Shown: positions 46,451 through 60,127 of the stretch, piece after piece
Numbering within the stretch: the stretch's first letter is position 1
How the letters are laid out: each line of letters opens with the position of its first letter
DNA from: Sympetrum striolatum
Lineage: Eukaryota > Arthropoda > Insecta > Odonata > Libellulidae
Length of the DNA stretch: 64,000 bases
Reading direction: 5' to 3'
Assembly: GCA_947579665.1 (NCBI GenBank)
Contig: OX388343.1
Span: 92,732,254-92,796,253, forward strand
Notes under the pieces: generated by a model
What the model saw: only the letters and a program-made list of their open reading frames with translations
Database searches by the model: none
Told to the model about the DNA's origin: nothing
Program-made: the position numbers and the translations under genes

Positions 46451-48106
46451 TCTACATATATAAAGCAGAAATTCTGTGGGTTTGTTAGTTTGTCTTGGAG
46501 TGGATTCCACACCGTTTCCCGATTAATCTCATACTTTGCATACTCTGATATCAGGAAGGAAGTACTGTTGTATTTTTATTCTAGAATTTTGCTGGGTTGC
46601 ATCCAAGATCGCTCAGATATATTTTCATAAGGAATAGACGTGAGCTTCACTTTTATCGGATGCGGGATTTATTTCTTTTGAAGAATTAAATTAGAAAGAA
46701 TAGTTGCACAAAGTCGAGAAAATTCTTATTTTGGTCGTGGAATCTTACTTTCGATTAGAATTTGCGAGAATATCGGTAAAATGTACAGACATTTTGTGAA
46801 AATTCGAGGCAATAAACAAATCATCCCCCTGACGACCGATCCCATTGTTGAATCCGAGCTCATGTCTTGGCCCGTAAAAATACTCGAGGACTTTAGGGCC
46901 ATAAAGCTGATGATTGAAGAGGACGATATATTACATGGGTACCGAGAAATTTTCTGTAAGATGGTAACCAGCAATTGCAGGTACGTAATTTCAGTCAGGA
47001 GATTCTCGGCTCATGTACGATATGATTGAAGTTTCATGTCTTTTATGATATAAATCAAAAATTCTGTGGGTTTGTAGGATTTTTTGTATGTTGTGTCTTC
47101 ATTTTAGTACAAACCGTGTGCCAGATCCGCATCAAACATTGAGTAGGTGTTTTCTGGGACCAGGAAGGACGTCCAATCTCAATTTTATTCGATAAATATT
47201 CTTGCTTTGAACCGAGATCGCGCAGATGTGTTTCCATAAACAATAATTTTAAACCTCACATTTATCGGTAGCAGGCTATAATTCTTTTGTAGAATTAAAA
47301 AGTAAAATAGTCGTGCAGAGTCGAAACAAGAAGCAAAAGAACGGAAAATAAATGAATATTCTAATTTTGATCGTGGAATATTTTTTCCGAAACGATATTT
47401 CGAAAATTTCGATAAAAAACGAGTGTATTTTCCAAAATTATTGAGGTTGTAAACAGCCAGTCCTCCTGTTGATCGATGCGATTGCTGAGCCGAGCTCATG
47501 AATTTTCCTGTATAGTAAGAATAGCTTAGGATTTTAGACTGTAATCTAAAGGGAATTTACGCACTGCACGACCGGCAACTTCAATTCAATGTATAATACT
47601 TCTATATTCCCCGTTCAGAATCAACGGGATCTTCAGCTAGCATATACATATAAAATAATATGAGTGTCTGTATGTTCGCTAAATACTCGATATCCGCACA
47701 ATTTGGAAATTTTCTACATTATTAAAAGTCAACCCCGCGCAGAGTATAGGCTACCTTTTATTTGCCTAAATTTTCACGGTTTTATCCCAGACGGGTCAAA
47801 ACGTTTCCATAAGAAATACACGTAGAGGTCATCTTTTCGTTGAAAGTCCATTTCTTTTGAAAAATTAAATTAGATATAACAGGCATAGGAAGTCGAATCA
47901 AGCACCATAAGTAGGAAAATAAAATAAAGATTCCTATTTTGGTCATAAATATGGTTTTGATTGGAAATTACGATCATTTTGATAAAATACGTGAATCATT
48001 CATGGAAATTTTGAGGTTGTAAATAACCTATTCCCTTGACGATCAAGGCGATTGTTATTCCGAGCTCGTGCGTAATTCCATAAGAAGACATAGAAAATGA
48101 ATGCCC
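46451..48106. repeat. Triple dispersed repeat, spacer 2
   Basis: Same three-block structure as in spacer 1, shifted by 4559 bp. Private changes include a T-to-C change that turns TTTTGG into TCTTGG near 46865 and GGGATTTA near 46667. The rest of the spacer (45750-49627) holds no gene. Confidence 0.75.
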
Positions 48107-49627
48107 AGATAAAATAAATGCTGTAAGTAAGATATAGACTTTATGAGTTACAGATTTAAACATTATTATTTATGAGATTCAAACATTAGCAATTACATTA
48201 TCCTGTAAAGAATGTTTCGGAAAAATTTAAATTTTCGTAATTTGTTGAAGAGACTATAGCAAGCAAGTATTATTTATATCAACCTAATTGTTTACAGTCC
48301 TTTTTCCTAAAATAAATGAGTTTTACAATTGTGGTTTACTGAAAATCGATTTCGCTCGATCAATTCGACTGGTTTAGTATAAATATCTTGGTAAGTTTCG
48401 GAAGTTCTGAATATATTCTTCTGAATTCAGTATTAAATCTAATCTATTTGCATTTATGTATATTGAGCGATTTTAGTTAAATGGAGTTAGTGAAGAACGT
48501 AAAGATTACCCTGATTCGGTGTTTGTAATCGCTTAAGAGTCCAACGCCGAGTTGTAAAGTTGAAACAAATCACAGACATCTTATAAGGACCAAAAAGATG
48601 AAGCATTTTTATTTTGACATAAAAAGAATCCAAAAAGTGATAAATTCGTAGTTTTTAAGTGATTCCACTCCATATTCATTTACTATCCTTCCGTTATTGG
48701 TGTTTAATCTTTCTTTATATTTAGCATTGCGATTACTATTGTGTTATTTAGGTTCCGTGTTTATGGTGCACGTGTTAAGATTGAGATGCAACTCAGCTCC
48801 ACTATGCACTTATTTTCTCCAAATAATATTCATCGGTGGTTATTAGAGCGATGTATAATTTATTTCTGTCATTGATGTTTAATATTTGTTGCCTTTGTCC
48901 CCTTTAACTAGCCTGCAAATGTAACTTTAAGCGTGGTACTGCACATTCTTATGTGATCATAGAATATATGTTTATACTGTCTTAGTTGAAGCCATATTTC
49001 ATTCAAAGCATATGAGAATGATTATTGAGTTTATGCGACTTTGCAGACTTCATTGTAACTTAAATTTCTTGCTATATTGGATTGGAAAGTCTGGTATTTT
49101 TTATCTATCAACAATTGTCAACCATGTCTTACGATGAAGGCTATTGCATTGGAATTTATGAATTTTTAATATCCCCGTAGAGAATGAACAAGCACCACTG
49201 CTGGTTCCTTATATAACAAGGAAATAATACGGAGTAGCCTCTCATTATACATAGTAAAATCATTAGAGAAAATAGGAAGAAAAGGAATCTTCTAAATAAT
49301 ACCATCCAAATTATATCAATTATGTGAGAAAGGAAGCTCTGAAGGATTACCAAAAATAATTCGAACATATTTCATGTAACAAATTTAATCATACCGAAAT
49401 CTAAAAATACAAGGTATCAGTATTATTGGCTATCAAACTATACTTGCAAGAAAACTAATAGGGCAAATCTGACCTAAACGACAGAGGAAATGTAGGAATA
49501 TAAAAATCATCTCGGTACCACCTAATTAGAGAAGAATTGATTACAGCCACTCCCATGACCGCATCATCTGATTTCACTTATTTCGTAAATGACATGCGCC
49601 GTCGATTTTTAGATTCCTCTTCATGGA

Positions 49628-49663
49628 TATAAATACTGCACGCCCCGAGCAGAGGGCATCAGT
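49628..49663 (+). promoter_or_regulatory. Core promoter, gene 4
   Basis: TATAAAT at 49628-49634 and TCAGT initiator at 49659-49663. Confidence 0.83.
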
Positions 49664-49699
49664 CGTCTCCACCACAACCAACAGTCAACACCCCAAACG

Positions 49700-50285
49700 A
49701 TGCATTCGTCCCAGGTGAGTTACAGAAGATCGCGTCTCAGCCTGCAAAATACGTCAGCATCAGACTTCACCTAACTGATCCGATTCTTCCGTAACAGATT
49801 GTTCTCCTGGTAGTCGCTACGGCGGCCGCAGCATACGCCTTCCCACCAGCAGGACACCACGGAGGACATGGTCATCAAGACGTCGACTACTACGTAAGCA
49901 TTGCCTATTTTATATCGAGCGCCTGATTTTCCGAGGTGTTCCTCTTTCTAACTTAACTTCTCTTCAGGCTCATCCCCACTACAACTTCAAGTACGGAGTC
50001 CGGGACCAGCACACCGGCGACGTGAAGGACCAGTCTGAGTCTAGGGACGGCGACGTGGTCAAGGGATCCTACAGCCTCCACGAGGCCGACGGAACCATCC
50101 GCCAGGTGCACTACACCGCTGACGACCACAACGGATTCAACGCCGTCGTCACCAGGATCGGCAAGGCCGCCCATCCTCAGCATTACGCCCATGTCGCTCA
50201 GCCCGTCATCGCCTTGGGACACCACGGCGCGGCTTCCTACGCTCACGGAAACAACTACGCCTACCATGGAGGCCATCATTATTAA
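49700..50285 (+). CDS. RR-2 cuticular protein, copy 4; join 49700-49714, 49798-49893, 49968-50285
   Basis: Intact gene with the array consensus protein (142 aa; Gly24, Gln51, His137). Signal peptide 1-19, RR-2 chitin-binding domain about 38-102, and a tail with repeated His, Ala and Gly. Intron 1 has the G allele (CGTCAGCATC) seen only in copies 4, 5 and 6, which look identical over the gene and are probably the products of the latest duplications. The poly(A) signal is at 50303-50308. A T-run in the 3' flank at about 50450 is one of the few length variants that separate copies 4-6 from 2-3. Confidence 0.94.
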
Positions 50286-51009
50286 CTAATTAACGCTTGC
50301 CAAATAAAAATATCATTAATATTGTAAACGTTTGTAGCTTCTCATTTAAAATCCCCACAATAAGCATGGCCCAAATCAAACTCTATACACATTAAGTAAT
50401 CTGCGACGAAATGCTGGCGAAAAAATCCCACAATATCCATCAGCATTACTTTTTTTTTACAAGCTATCTTTTCATCCTACTCCCCCAGATGAATATACCC
50501 TCAATGCAATACATTTCCAGTAATGTAAGAGTAACCGTTCAAGACACACGTCAACTCACTACCTTCCGAATCCACTCTTCAAGCATCAGTAGACTCTCTA
50601 TTACGAATGACTTGAACTGACAAATCACTAGTATATCGTAGAGTATGATACATTACACAAGACTTTGTTCAATCAGAGGAAGATGGAACCGGCAGATCTC
50701 TTAAATTCGGATGTCATACTCTCATTTCTTCATTTTATACAACCATAAGGGAATCCTTTGCTACCACCGTAAGCATTCCATGTAAACCTATTCTCAACTC
50801 TCCGTCCAATCACAAAAATGAACTTTAGTATAGACTGATTCATTTTAGAGTCGTGGTCATTACCTCGTTTTTGCCAATGTCATTACCTGCTTTTACGAAT
50901 TTAAATTTATCCATCAAAGGAAATAAAAAACATTCACCCTTCTAGACGCTGACACTCCTGAATACGTTCTAAATACAATTAAAATATTAATACTTATTGC
51001 GGTAATCTA

Positions 51010-52665
51010 TCTACATATATAAAGCAGAAATTCTGTGGGTTTGTTAGTTTGTCTTGGAGTGGATTCCACACCGTTTCCCGATTAATCTCATACTTTGCAT
51101 ACTCTGATATCAGGAAGCAAGTACTGTTGTATTTTTATTCTAGAATTTTGCTGGGTTGCATCCAAGATCGCTCAGATATATTTTCATAAGGAATAGACGT
51201 GAGCTTCACTTTTATCGGATGCGGGCTTTATTTCTTTTGAAGAATTAAATTAGAAAGAATAGTTGCACAAAGTCGAGAAAATTCTTATTTTGGTCGTGGA
51301 ATCTTACTTTCGATTAGAATTTGCGAGAATATCGGTAAAATATACAGACATTTTGTGAAAATTCGAGGCAATAAACAAATCATCCCCCTGACGACCGATC
51401 CCATTGTTGAATCCGAGCTCATGTTTTGGCCCGTAAAAATACTCGAGGACTTTAGGGCCATAAAGCTGATGATTGAAGAGGACGATATATTACATGGGTA
51501 CCGAGAAATTTTCTGTAAGATGGTAACCAGCAATTGCAGGTACGTAATTTCAGTCAGGAGATTCTCGGCTCATGTACGATATGATTGAAGTTTCATGTCT
51601 TTTATGATATAAATCAAAAATTCTGTGGGTTTGTAGGATTTTTTGTATGTTGTGTCTTCATTTTAGTACAAACCGTGTGCCAGATCCGCATCAAACATTG
51701 AGTAGGTGTTTTCTGGGACCAGGAAGGACGTCCAATCTCAATTTTATTCGATAAATATTCTTGCTTTGAACCGAGATCGCTCAGATGTGTTTCCATAAAC
51801 AATAATTTTAAACCTCACATTTATCGGTAGCAGGCTATAATTCTTTTGTAGAATTAAAAAGTAAAATAGTCGTGCAGAGTCGAAACAAGAAGCAAAAGAA
51901 CGGAAAATAAATGAATATTCTAATTTTGATCGTGGAATATTTTTTCCGAATCGATATTTCGAAAATTTCGATAAAAAACGAGTGTATTTTCCAAAATTAT
52001 TGAGGTTGTAAAAAGCCAGTCCTCCTGTTGATCGATGCGATTGCTGAGCCGAGCTCATGAATTTTCCTGTATAGTAAGAATAGCTTAGGATTTTAGACTG
52101 TAATCTAAAGGGAATTTACGCACTGCACGACCGGCAACTTCAATTCAATGTATAATACTTCTATATTCCCCGTTCAGAATCAACGGGATCTTCAGCTAGC
52201 ATATACATATAAAATAATATGAGTGTCTGTATGTTCGCTAAATACTCGATATCCGCACAATTTGGAAATTTTCTACATTATTAAAAGTCAACCCCGCGCA
52301 GAGTATAGGCTACCTTTTATTTGCCTAAATTTTCACGGTTTTATCCCAGACGGGTCAAAACGTTTCCATAAGAAATACACGTAGAGGTCATCTTTTCGTT
52401 GAAAGTCCATTTCTTTTGAAAAATTAAATTAGATATAACAGGCATAGGAAGTCGAATCAAGCACCATAAGTAGGAAAATAAAATAAAGATTCCTATTTTG
52501 GTCATAAATATGGTTTTGATTGGAAATTACGATCATTTTGATAAAATACGTGAATCATTCATGGAAATTTTGAGGTTGTAAATAACCTATTCCCTTGACG
52601 ATCAAGGCGATTGTTATTCCGAGCTCGTGCGTAATTCCATAAGAAGACATAGAAAATGAATGCCC
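51010..52665. repeat. Triple dispersed repeat, spacer 3
   Basis: Same three-block structure. This spacer and spacer 4 share the TTGTAAAAAGCCAG variant (near 52010 and 56568) against TTGTAAACAGCC elsewhere. The remaining spacer DNA (50309-54186) holds no gene. Confidence 0.75.
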
Positions 52666-54186
52666 AGATAAAATAAATGCTGTAAGTAAGATATAGACTT
52701 TATGAGTTACAGATTTAAACATTATTATTTATGAGATTCAAACATTAGCAATTACATTATCCTGTAAAGAATGTTTCGGAAAAATTTAAATTTTCGTAAT
52801 TTGTTGAAGAGACTATAGCAAGCAAGTATTATTTATATCAACCTAATTGTTTACAGTCCTTTTTCCTAAAATAAATGAGTTTTACAATTGTGGTTTACTG
52901 AAAATCGATTTCGCTCGATCAATTCGACTGGTTTAGTATAAATATCTTGGTAAGTTTCGGAAGTTCTGAATATATTCTTCTGAATTCAGTATTAAATCTA
53001 ATCTATTTGCATTTATGTATATTGAGCGATTTTAGTTAAATGGAGTTAGTGAAGAACGTAAAGATTACCCTGATTCGGTGTTTGTAATCGCTTAAGAGTC
53101 CAACGCCGAGTTGTAAAGTTGAAACAAATCACAGACATCTTATAAGGACCAAAAAGATGAAGCATTTTTATTTTGACATAAAAAGAATCCAAAAAGTGAT
53201 AAATTCGTAGTTTTTAAGTGATTCCACTCCATATTCATTTACTATCCTTCCGTTATTGGTGTTTAATCTTTCTTTATATTTAGCATTGCGATTACTATTG
53301 TGTTATTTAGGTTCCGTGTTTATGGTGCACGTGTTAAGATTGAGATGCAACTCAGCTCCACTATGCACTTATTTTCTCCAAATAATATTCATCGGTGGTT
53401 ATTAGAGCGATGTATAATTTATTTCTGTCATTGATGTTTAATATTTGTTGCCTTTGTCCCCTTTAACTAGCCTGCAAATGTAACTTTAAGCGTGGTACTG
53501 CACATTCTTATGTGATCATAGAATATATGTTTATACTGTCTTAGTTGAAGCCATATTTCATTCAAAGCATATGAGAATGATTATTGAGTTTATGCGACTT
53601 TGCAGACTTCATTGTAACTTAAATTTCTTGCTATATTGGATTGGAAAGTCTGGTATTTTTTATCTATCAACAATTGTCAACCATGTCTTACGATGAAGGC
53701 TATTGCATTGGAATTTATGAATTTTTAATATCCCCGTAGAGAATGAACAAGCACCACTGCTGGTTCCTTATATAACAAGGAAATAATACGGAGTAGCCTC
53801 TCATTATACATAGTAAAATCATTAGAGAAAATAGGAAGAAAAGGAATCTTCTAAATAATACCATCCAAATTATATCAATTATGTGAGAAAGGAAGCTCTG
53901 AAGGATTACCAAAAATAATTCGAACATATTTCATGTAACAAATTTAATCATACCGAAATCTAAAAATACAAGGTATCAGTATTATTGGCTATCAAACTAT
54001 ACTTGCAAGAAAACTAATAGGGCAAATCTGACCTAAACGACAGAGGAAATGTAGGAATATAAAAATCATCTCGGTACCACCTAATTAGAGAAGAATTGAT
54101 TACAGCCACTCCCATGACCGCATCATCTGATTTCACTTATTTCGTAAATGACATGCGCCGTCGATTTTTAGATTCCTCTTCATGGA

Positions 54187-54222
54187 TATAAATACTGCAC
54201 GCCCCGAGCAGAGGGCATCAGT
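54187..54222 (+). promoter_or_regulatory. Core promoter, gene 5
   Basis: TATAAAT at 54187-54193 and TCAGT initiator at 54218-54222. Confidence 0.83.
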
Positions 54223-54258
54223 CGTCTCCACCACAACCAACAGTCAACACCCCAAACG

Positions 54259-54844
54259 ATGCATTCGTCCCAGGTGAGTTACAGAAGATCGCGTCTCAGC
54301 CTGCAAAATACGTCAGCATCAGACTTCACCTAACTGATCCGATTCTTCCGTAACAGATTGTTCTCCTGGTAGTCGCTACGGCGGCCGCAGCATACGCCTT
54401 CCCACCAGCAGGACACCACGGAGGACATGGTCATCAAGACGTCGACTACTACGTAAGCATTGCCTATTTTATATCGAGCGCCTGATTTTCCGAGGTGTTC
54501 CTCTTTCTAACTTAACTTCTCTTCAGGCTCATCCCCACTACAACTTCAAGTACGGAGTCCGGGACCAGCACACCGGCGACGTGAAGGACCAGTCTGAGTC
54601 TAGGGACGGCGACGTGGTCAAGGGATCCTACAGCCTCCACGAGGCCGACGGAACCATCCGCCAGGTGCACTACACCGCTGACGACCACAACGGATTCAAC
54701 GCCGTCGTCACCAGGATCGGCAAGGCCGCCCATCCTCAGCATTACGCCCATGTCGCTCAGCCCGTCATCGCCTTGGGACACCACGGCGCGGCTTCCTACG
54801 CTCACGGAAACAACTACGCCTACCATGGAGGCCATCATTATTAA
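54259..54844 (+). CDS. RR-2 cuticular protein, copy 5; join 54259-54273, 54357-54452, 54527-54844
   Basis: Intact consensus gene, with exons, introns and protein that I could not distinguish by eye from copies 4 and 6. The product is the 142-aa secreted RR-2 cuticular protein with the complete G70-x8-G79-x6-Y86 core. Flanking spacers 3 and 4 are also nearly identical, so this copy is in the most homogeneous part of the array. Poly(A) signal at 54862-54867. Confidence 0.94.
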
Positions 54845-55568
54845 CTAATTAACGCTTGCCAAATAAAAATATCATTAATATTGTAAACGTTTGTAGCTTC
54901 TCATTTAAAATCCCCACAATAAGCATGGCCCAAATCAAACTCTATACACATTAAGTAATCTGCGACGAAATGCTGGCGAAAAAATCCCACAATATCCATC
55001 AGCATTACTTTTTTTTTACAAGCTATCTTTTCATCCTACTCCCCCAGATGAATATACCCTCAATGCAATACATTTCCAGTAATGTAAGAGTAACCGTTCA
55101 AGACACACGTCAACTCACTACCTTCCGAATCCACTCTTCAAGCATCAGTAGACTCTCTATTACGAATGACTTGAACTGACAAATCACTAGTATATCGTAG
55201 AGTATGATACATTACACAAGACTTTGTTCAATCAGAGGAAGATGGAACCGGCAGATCTCTTAAATTCGGATGTCATACTCTCATTTCTTCATTTTATACA
55301 ACCATAAGGGAATCCTTTGCTACCACCGTAAGCATTCCATGTAAACCTATTCTCAACTCTCCGTCCAATCACAAAAATGAACTTTAGTATAGACTGATTC
55401 ATTTTAGAGTCGTGGTCATTACCTCGTTTTTGCCAATGTCATTACCTGCTTTTACGAATTTAAATTTATCCATCAAAGGAAATAAAAAACATTCACCCTT
55501 CTAGACGCTGACACTCCTGAATACGTTCTAAATACAATTAAAATATTAATACTTATTGCGGTAATCTA

Positions 55569-57224
55569 TCTACATATATAAAGCAGAAATTCTGTGGGTT
55601 TGTTAGTTTGTCTTGGAGTGGATTCCACACCGTTTCCCGATTAATCTCATACTTTGCATACTCTGATATCAGGAAGGAAGTACTGTTGTATTTTTATTCT
55701 AGAATTTTGCTGGGTTGCATCCAAGATCGCTCAGATATATTTTCATAAGGAATAGACGTGAGCTTCACTTTTATCGGATGCGGGCTTTATTTCTTTTGAA
55801 GAATTAAATTAGAAAGAATAGTTGCACAAAGTCGAGAAAATTCTTATTTTGGTCGTGGAATCTTACTTTCGATTAGAATTTGCGAGAATATCGGTAAAAT
55901 ATACAGACATTTTGTGAAAATTCGAGGCAATAAACAAATCATCCCCCTGACGACCGATCCCATTGTTGAATCCGAGCTCATGTTTTGGCCCGTAAAAATA
56001 CTCGAGGACTTTAGGGCCATAAAGCTGATGATTGAAGAGGACGATATATTACATGGGTACCGAGAAATTTTCTGTAAGATGGTAACCAGCAATTGCAGGT
56101 ACGTAATTTCAGTCAGGAGATTCTCGGCTCATGTACGATATGATTGAAGTTTCATGTCTTTTATGATATAAATCAAAAATTCTGTGGGTTTGTAGGATTT
56201 TTTGTATGTTGTGTCTTCATTTTAGTACAAACCGTGTGCCAGATCCGCATCAAACATTGAGTAGGTGTTTTCTGGGACCAGGAAGGACGTCCAATCTCAA
56301 TTTTATTCGATAAATATTCTTGCTTTGAACCGAGATCGCTCAGATGTGTTTCCATAAACAATAATTTTAAACCTCACATTTATCGGTAGCAGGCTATAAT
56401 TCTTTTGTAGAATTAAAAAGTAAAATAGTCGTGCAGAGTCGAAACAAGAAGCAAAAGAACGGAAAATAAATGAATATTCTAATTTTGATCGTGGAATATT
56501 TTTTCCGAATCGATATTTCGAAAATTTCGATAAAAAACGAGTGTATTTTCCAAAATTATTGAGGTTGTAAAAAGCCAGTCCTCCTGTTGATCGATGCGAT
56601 TGCTGAGCCGAGCTCATGAATTTTCCTGTATAGTAAGAATAGCTTAGGATTTTAGACTGTAATCTAAAGGGAATTTACGCACTGCACGACCGGCAACTTC
56701 AATTCAATGTATAATACTTCTATATTCCCCGTTCAGAATCAACGGGATCTTCAGCTAGCATATACATATAAAATAATATGAGTGTCTGTATGTTCGCTAA
56801 ATACTCGATATCCGCACAATTTGGAAATTTTCTACATTATTAAAAGTCAACCCCGCGCAGAGTATAGGCTACCTTTTATTTGCCTAAATTTTCACGGTTT
56901 TATCCCAGACGGGTCAAAACGTTTCCATAAGAAATACACGTAGAGGTCATCTTTTCGTTGAAAGTCCATTTCTTTTGAAAAATTAAATTAGATATAACAG
57001 GCATAGGAAGTCGAATCAAGCACCATAAGTAGGAAAATAAAATAAAGATTCCTATTTTGGTCATAAATATGGTTTTGATTGGAAATTACGATCATTTTGA
57101 TAAAATACGTGAATCATTCATGGAAATTTTGAGGTTGTAAATAACCTATTCCCTTGACGATCAAGGCGATTGTTATTCCGAGCTCGTGCGTAATTCCATA
57201 AGAAGACATAGAAAATGAATGCCC
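55569..57224. repeat. Triple dispersed repeat, spacer 4
   Basis: Same three-block structure, almost identical to spacer 3. A private change (AATCCATTTGC) lies further along the spacer near 57560. No gene in the rest of the spacer (54868-58745). Confidence 0.75.
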
Positions 57225-58745
57225 AGATAAAATAAATGCTGTAAGTAAGATATAGACTTTATGAGTTACAGATTTAAACATTATTATTTATGAGATTCAA
57301 ACATTAGCAATTACATTATCCTGTAAAGAATGTTTCGGAAAAATTTAAATTTTCGTAATTTGTTGAAGAGACTATAGCAAGCAAGTATTATTTATATCAA
57401 CCTAATTGTTTACAGTCCTTTTTCCTAAAATAAATGAGTTTTACAATTGTGGTTTACTGAAAATCGATTTCGCTCGATCAATTCGACTGGTTTAGTATAA
57501 ATATCTTGGTAAGTTTCGGAAGTTCTGAATATATTCTTCTGAATTCAGTATTAAATCTAATCCATTTGCATTTATGTATATTGAGCGATTTTAGTTAAAT
57601 GGAGTTAGTGAAGAACGTAAAGATTACCCTGATTCGGTGTTTGTAATCGCTTAAGAGTCCAACGCCGAGTTGTAAAGTTGAAACAAATCACAGACATCTT
57701 ATAAGGACCAAAAAGATGAAGCATTTTTATTTTGACATAAAAAGAATCCAAAAAGTGATAAATTCGTAGTTTTTAAGTGATTCCACTCCATATTCATTTA
57801 CTATCCTTCCGTTATTGGTGTTTAATCTTTCTTTATATTTAGCATTGCGATTACTATTGTGTTATTTAGGTTCCGTGTTTATGGTGCACGTGTTAAGATT
57901 GAGATGCAACTCAGCTCCACTATGCACTTATTTTCTCCAAATAATATTCATCGGTGGTTATTAGAGCGATGTATAATTTATTTCTGTCATTGATGTTTAA
58001 TATTTGTTGCCTTTGTCCCCTTTAACTAGCCTGCAAATGTAACTTTAAGCGTGGTACTGCACATTCTTATGTGATCATAGAATATATGTTTATACTGTCT
58101 TAGTTGAAGCCATATTTCATTCAAAGCATATGAGAATGATTATTGAGTTTATGCGACTTTGCAGACTTCATTGTAACTTAAATTTCTTGCTATATTGGAT
58201 TGGAAAGTCTGGTATTTTTTATCTATCAACAATTGTCAACCATGTCTTACGATGAAGGCTATTGCATTGGAATTTATGAATTTTTAATATCCCCGTAGAG
58301 AATGAACAAGCACCACTGCTGGTTCCTTATATAACAAGGAAATAATACGGAGTAGCCTCTCATTATACATAGTAAAATCATTAGAGAAAATAGGAAGAAA
58401 AGGAATCTTCTAAATAATACCATCCAAATTATATCAATTATGTGAGAAAGGAAGCTCTGAAGGATTACCAAAAATAATTCGAACATATTTCATGTAACAA
58501 ATTTAATCATACCGAAATCTAAAAATACAAGGTATCAGTATTATTGGCTATCAAACTATACTTGCAAGAAAACTAATAGGGCAAATCTGACCTAAACGAC
58601 AGAGGAAATGTAGGAATATAAAAATCATCTCGGTACCACCTAATTAGAGAAGAATTGATTACAGCCACTCCCATGACCGCATCATCTGATTTCACTTATT
58701 TCGTAAATGACATGCGCCGTCGATTTTTAGATTCCTCTTCATGGA

Positions 58746-58781
58746 TATAAATACTGCACGCCCCGAGCAGAGGGCATCAGT
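58746..58781 (+). promoter_or_regulatory. Core promoter, gene 6
   Basis: TATAAAT at 58746-58752 and TCAGT initiator at 58777-58781. Confidence 0.83.
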
Positions 58782-58817
58782 CGTCTCCACCACAACCAAC
58801 AGTCAACACCCCAAACG

Positions 58818-59403
58818 ATGCATTCGTCCCAGGTGAGTTACAGAAGATCGCGTCTCAGCCTGCAAAATACGTCAGCATCAGACTTCACCTAACTGATCCG
58901 ATTCTTCCGTAACAGATTGTTCTCCTGGTAGTCGCTACGGCGGCCGCAGCATACGCCTTCCCACCAGCAGGACACCACGGAGGACATGGTCATCAAGACG
59001 TCGACTACTACGTAAGCATTGCCTATTTTATATCGAGCGCCTGATTTTCCGAGGTGTTCCTCTTTCTAACTTAACTTCTCTTCAGGCTCATCCCCACTAC
59101 AACTTCAAGTACGGAGTCCGGGACCAGCACACCGGCGACGTGAAGGACCAGTCTGAGTCTAGGGACGGCGACGTGGTCAAGGGATCCTACAGCCTCCACG
59201 AGGCCGACGGAACCATCCGCCAGGTGCACTACACCGCTGACGACCACAACGGATTCAACGCCGTCGTCACCAGGATCGGCAAGGCCGCCCATCCTCAGCA
59301 TTACGCCCATGTCGCTCAGCCCGTCATCGCCTTGGGACACCACGGCGCGGCTTCCTACGCTCACGGAAACAACTACGCCTACCATGGAGGCCATCATTAT
59401 TAA
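58818..59403 (+). CDS. RR-2 cuticular protein, copy 6; join 58818-58832, 58916-59011, 59086-59403
   Basis: Intact consensus gene of the copy 4-6 group (G allele in intron 1, TATTTTATAT in intron 2, Gln51). It encodes the same 142-aa chitin-binding cuticle protein. The spacer that follows it changes type part-way: the left part has private substitutions and the right part carries the spacer 1 variants. A switch between array haplotypes therefore lies just downstream. Poly(A) signal at 59421-59426. Confidence 0.94.
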
Positions 59404-60127
59404 CTAATTAACGCTTGCCAAATAAAAATATCATTAATATTGTAAACGTTTGTAGCTTCTCATTTAAAATCCCCACAATAAGCATGGCCCAAATCAAACT
59501 CTATACACATTAAGTAATCTGCGACGAAATGCTGGCGAAAAAATCCCACAATATCCATCAGCATTACTTTTTTTTTACAAGCTATCTTTTCATCCTACTC
59601 CCCCAGATGAATATACCCTCAATGCAATACATTTCCAGTAATGTAAGAGTAACCGTTCAAGACACACGTCAACTCACTACCTTCCGAATCCACTCTTCAA
59701 GCATCAGTAGACTCTCTATTACGAATGACTTGAACTGACAAATCACTAGTATATCGTAGAGTATGATACATTACACAAGACTTTGTTCAATCAGAGGAAG
59801 ATGGAACCGGCAGATCTCTTAAATTCGGATGTCATACTCTCATTTCTTCATTTTATACAACCATAAGGGAATCCTTTGCTACCACCGTAAGCATTCCATG
59901 TAAACCTATTCTCAACTCTCCGTCCAATCACAAAAATGAACTTTAGTATAGACTGATTCATTTTAGAGTCGTGGTCATTACCTCGTTTTTGCCAATGTCA
60001 TTACCTGCTTTTACGAATTTAAATTTATCCATCAAAGGAAATAAAAAACATTCACCCTTCTAGACGCTGACACTCCTGAATACGTTCTAAATACAATTAA
60101 AATATTAATACTTATTGCGGTAATCTA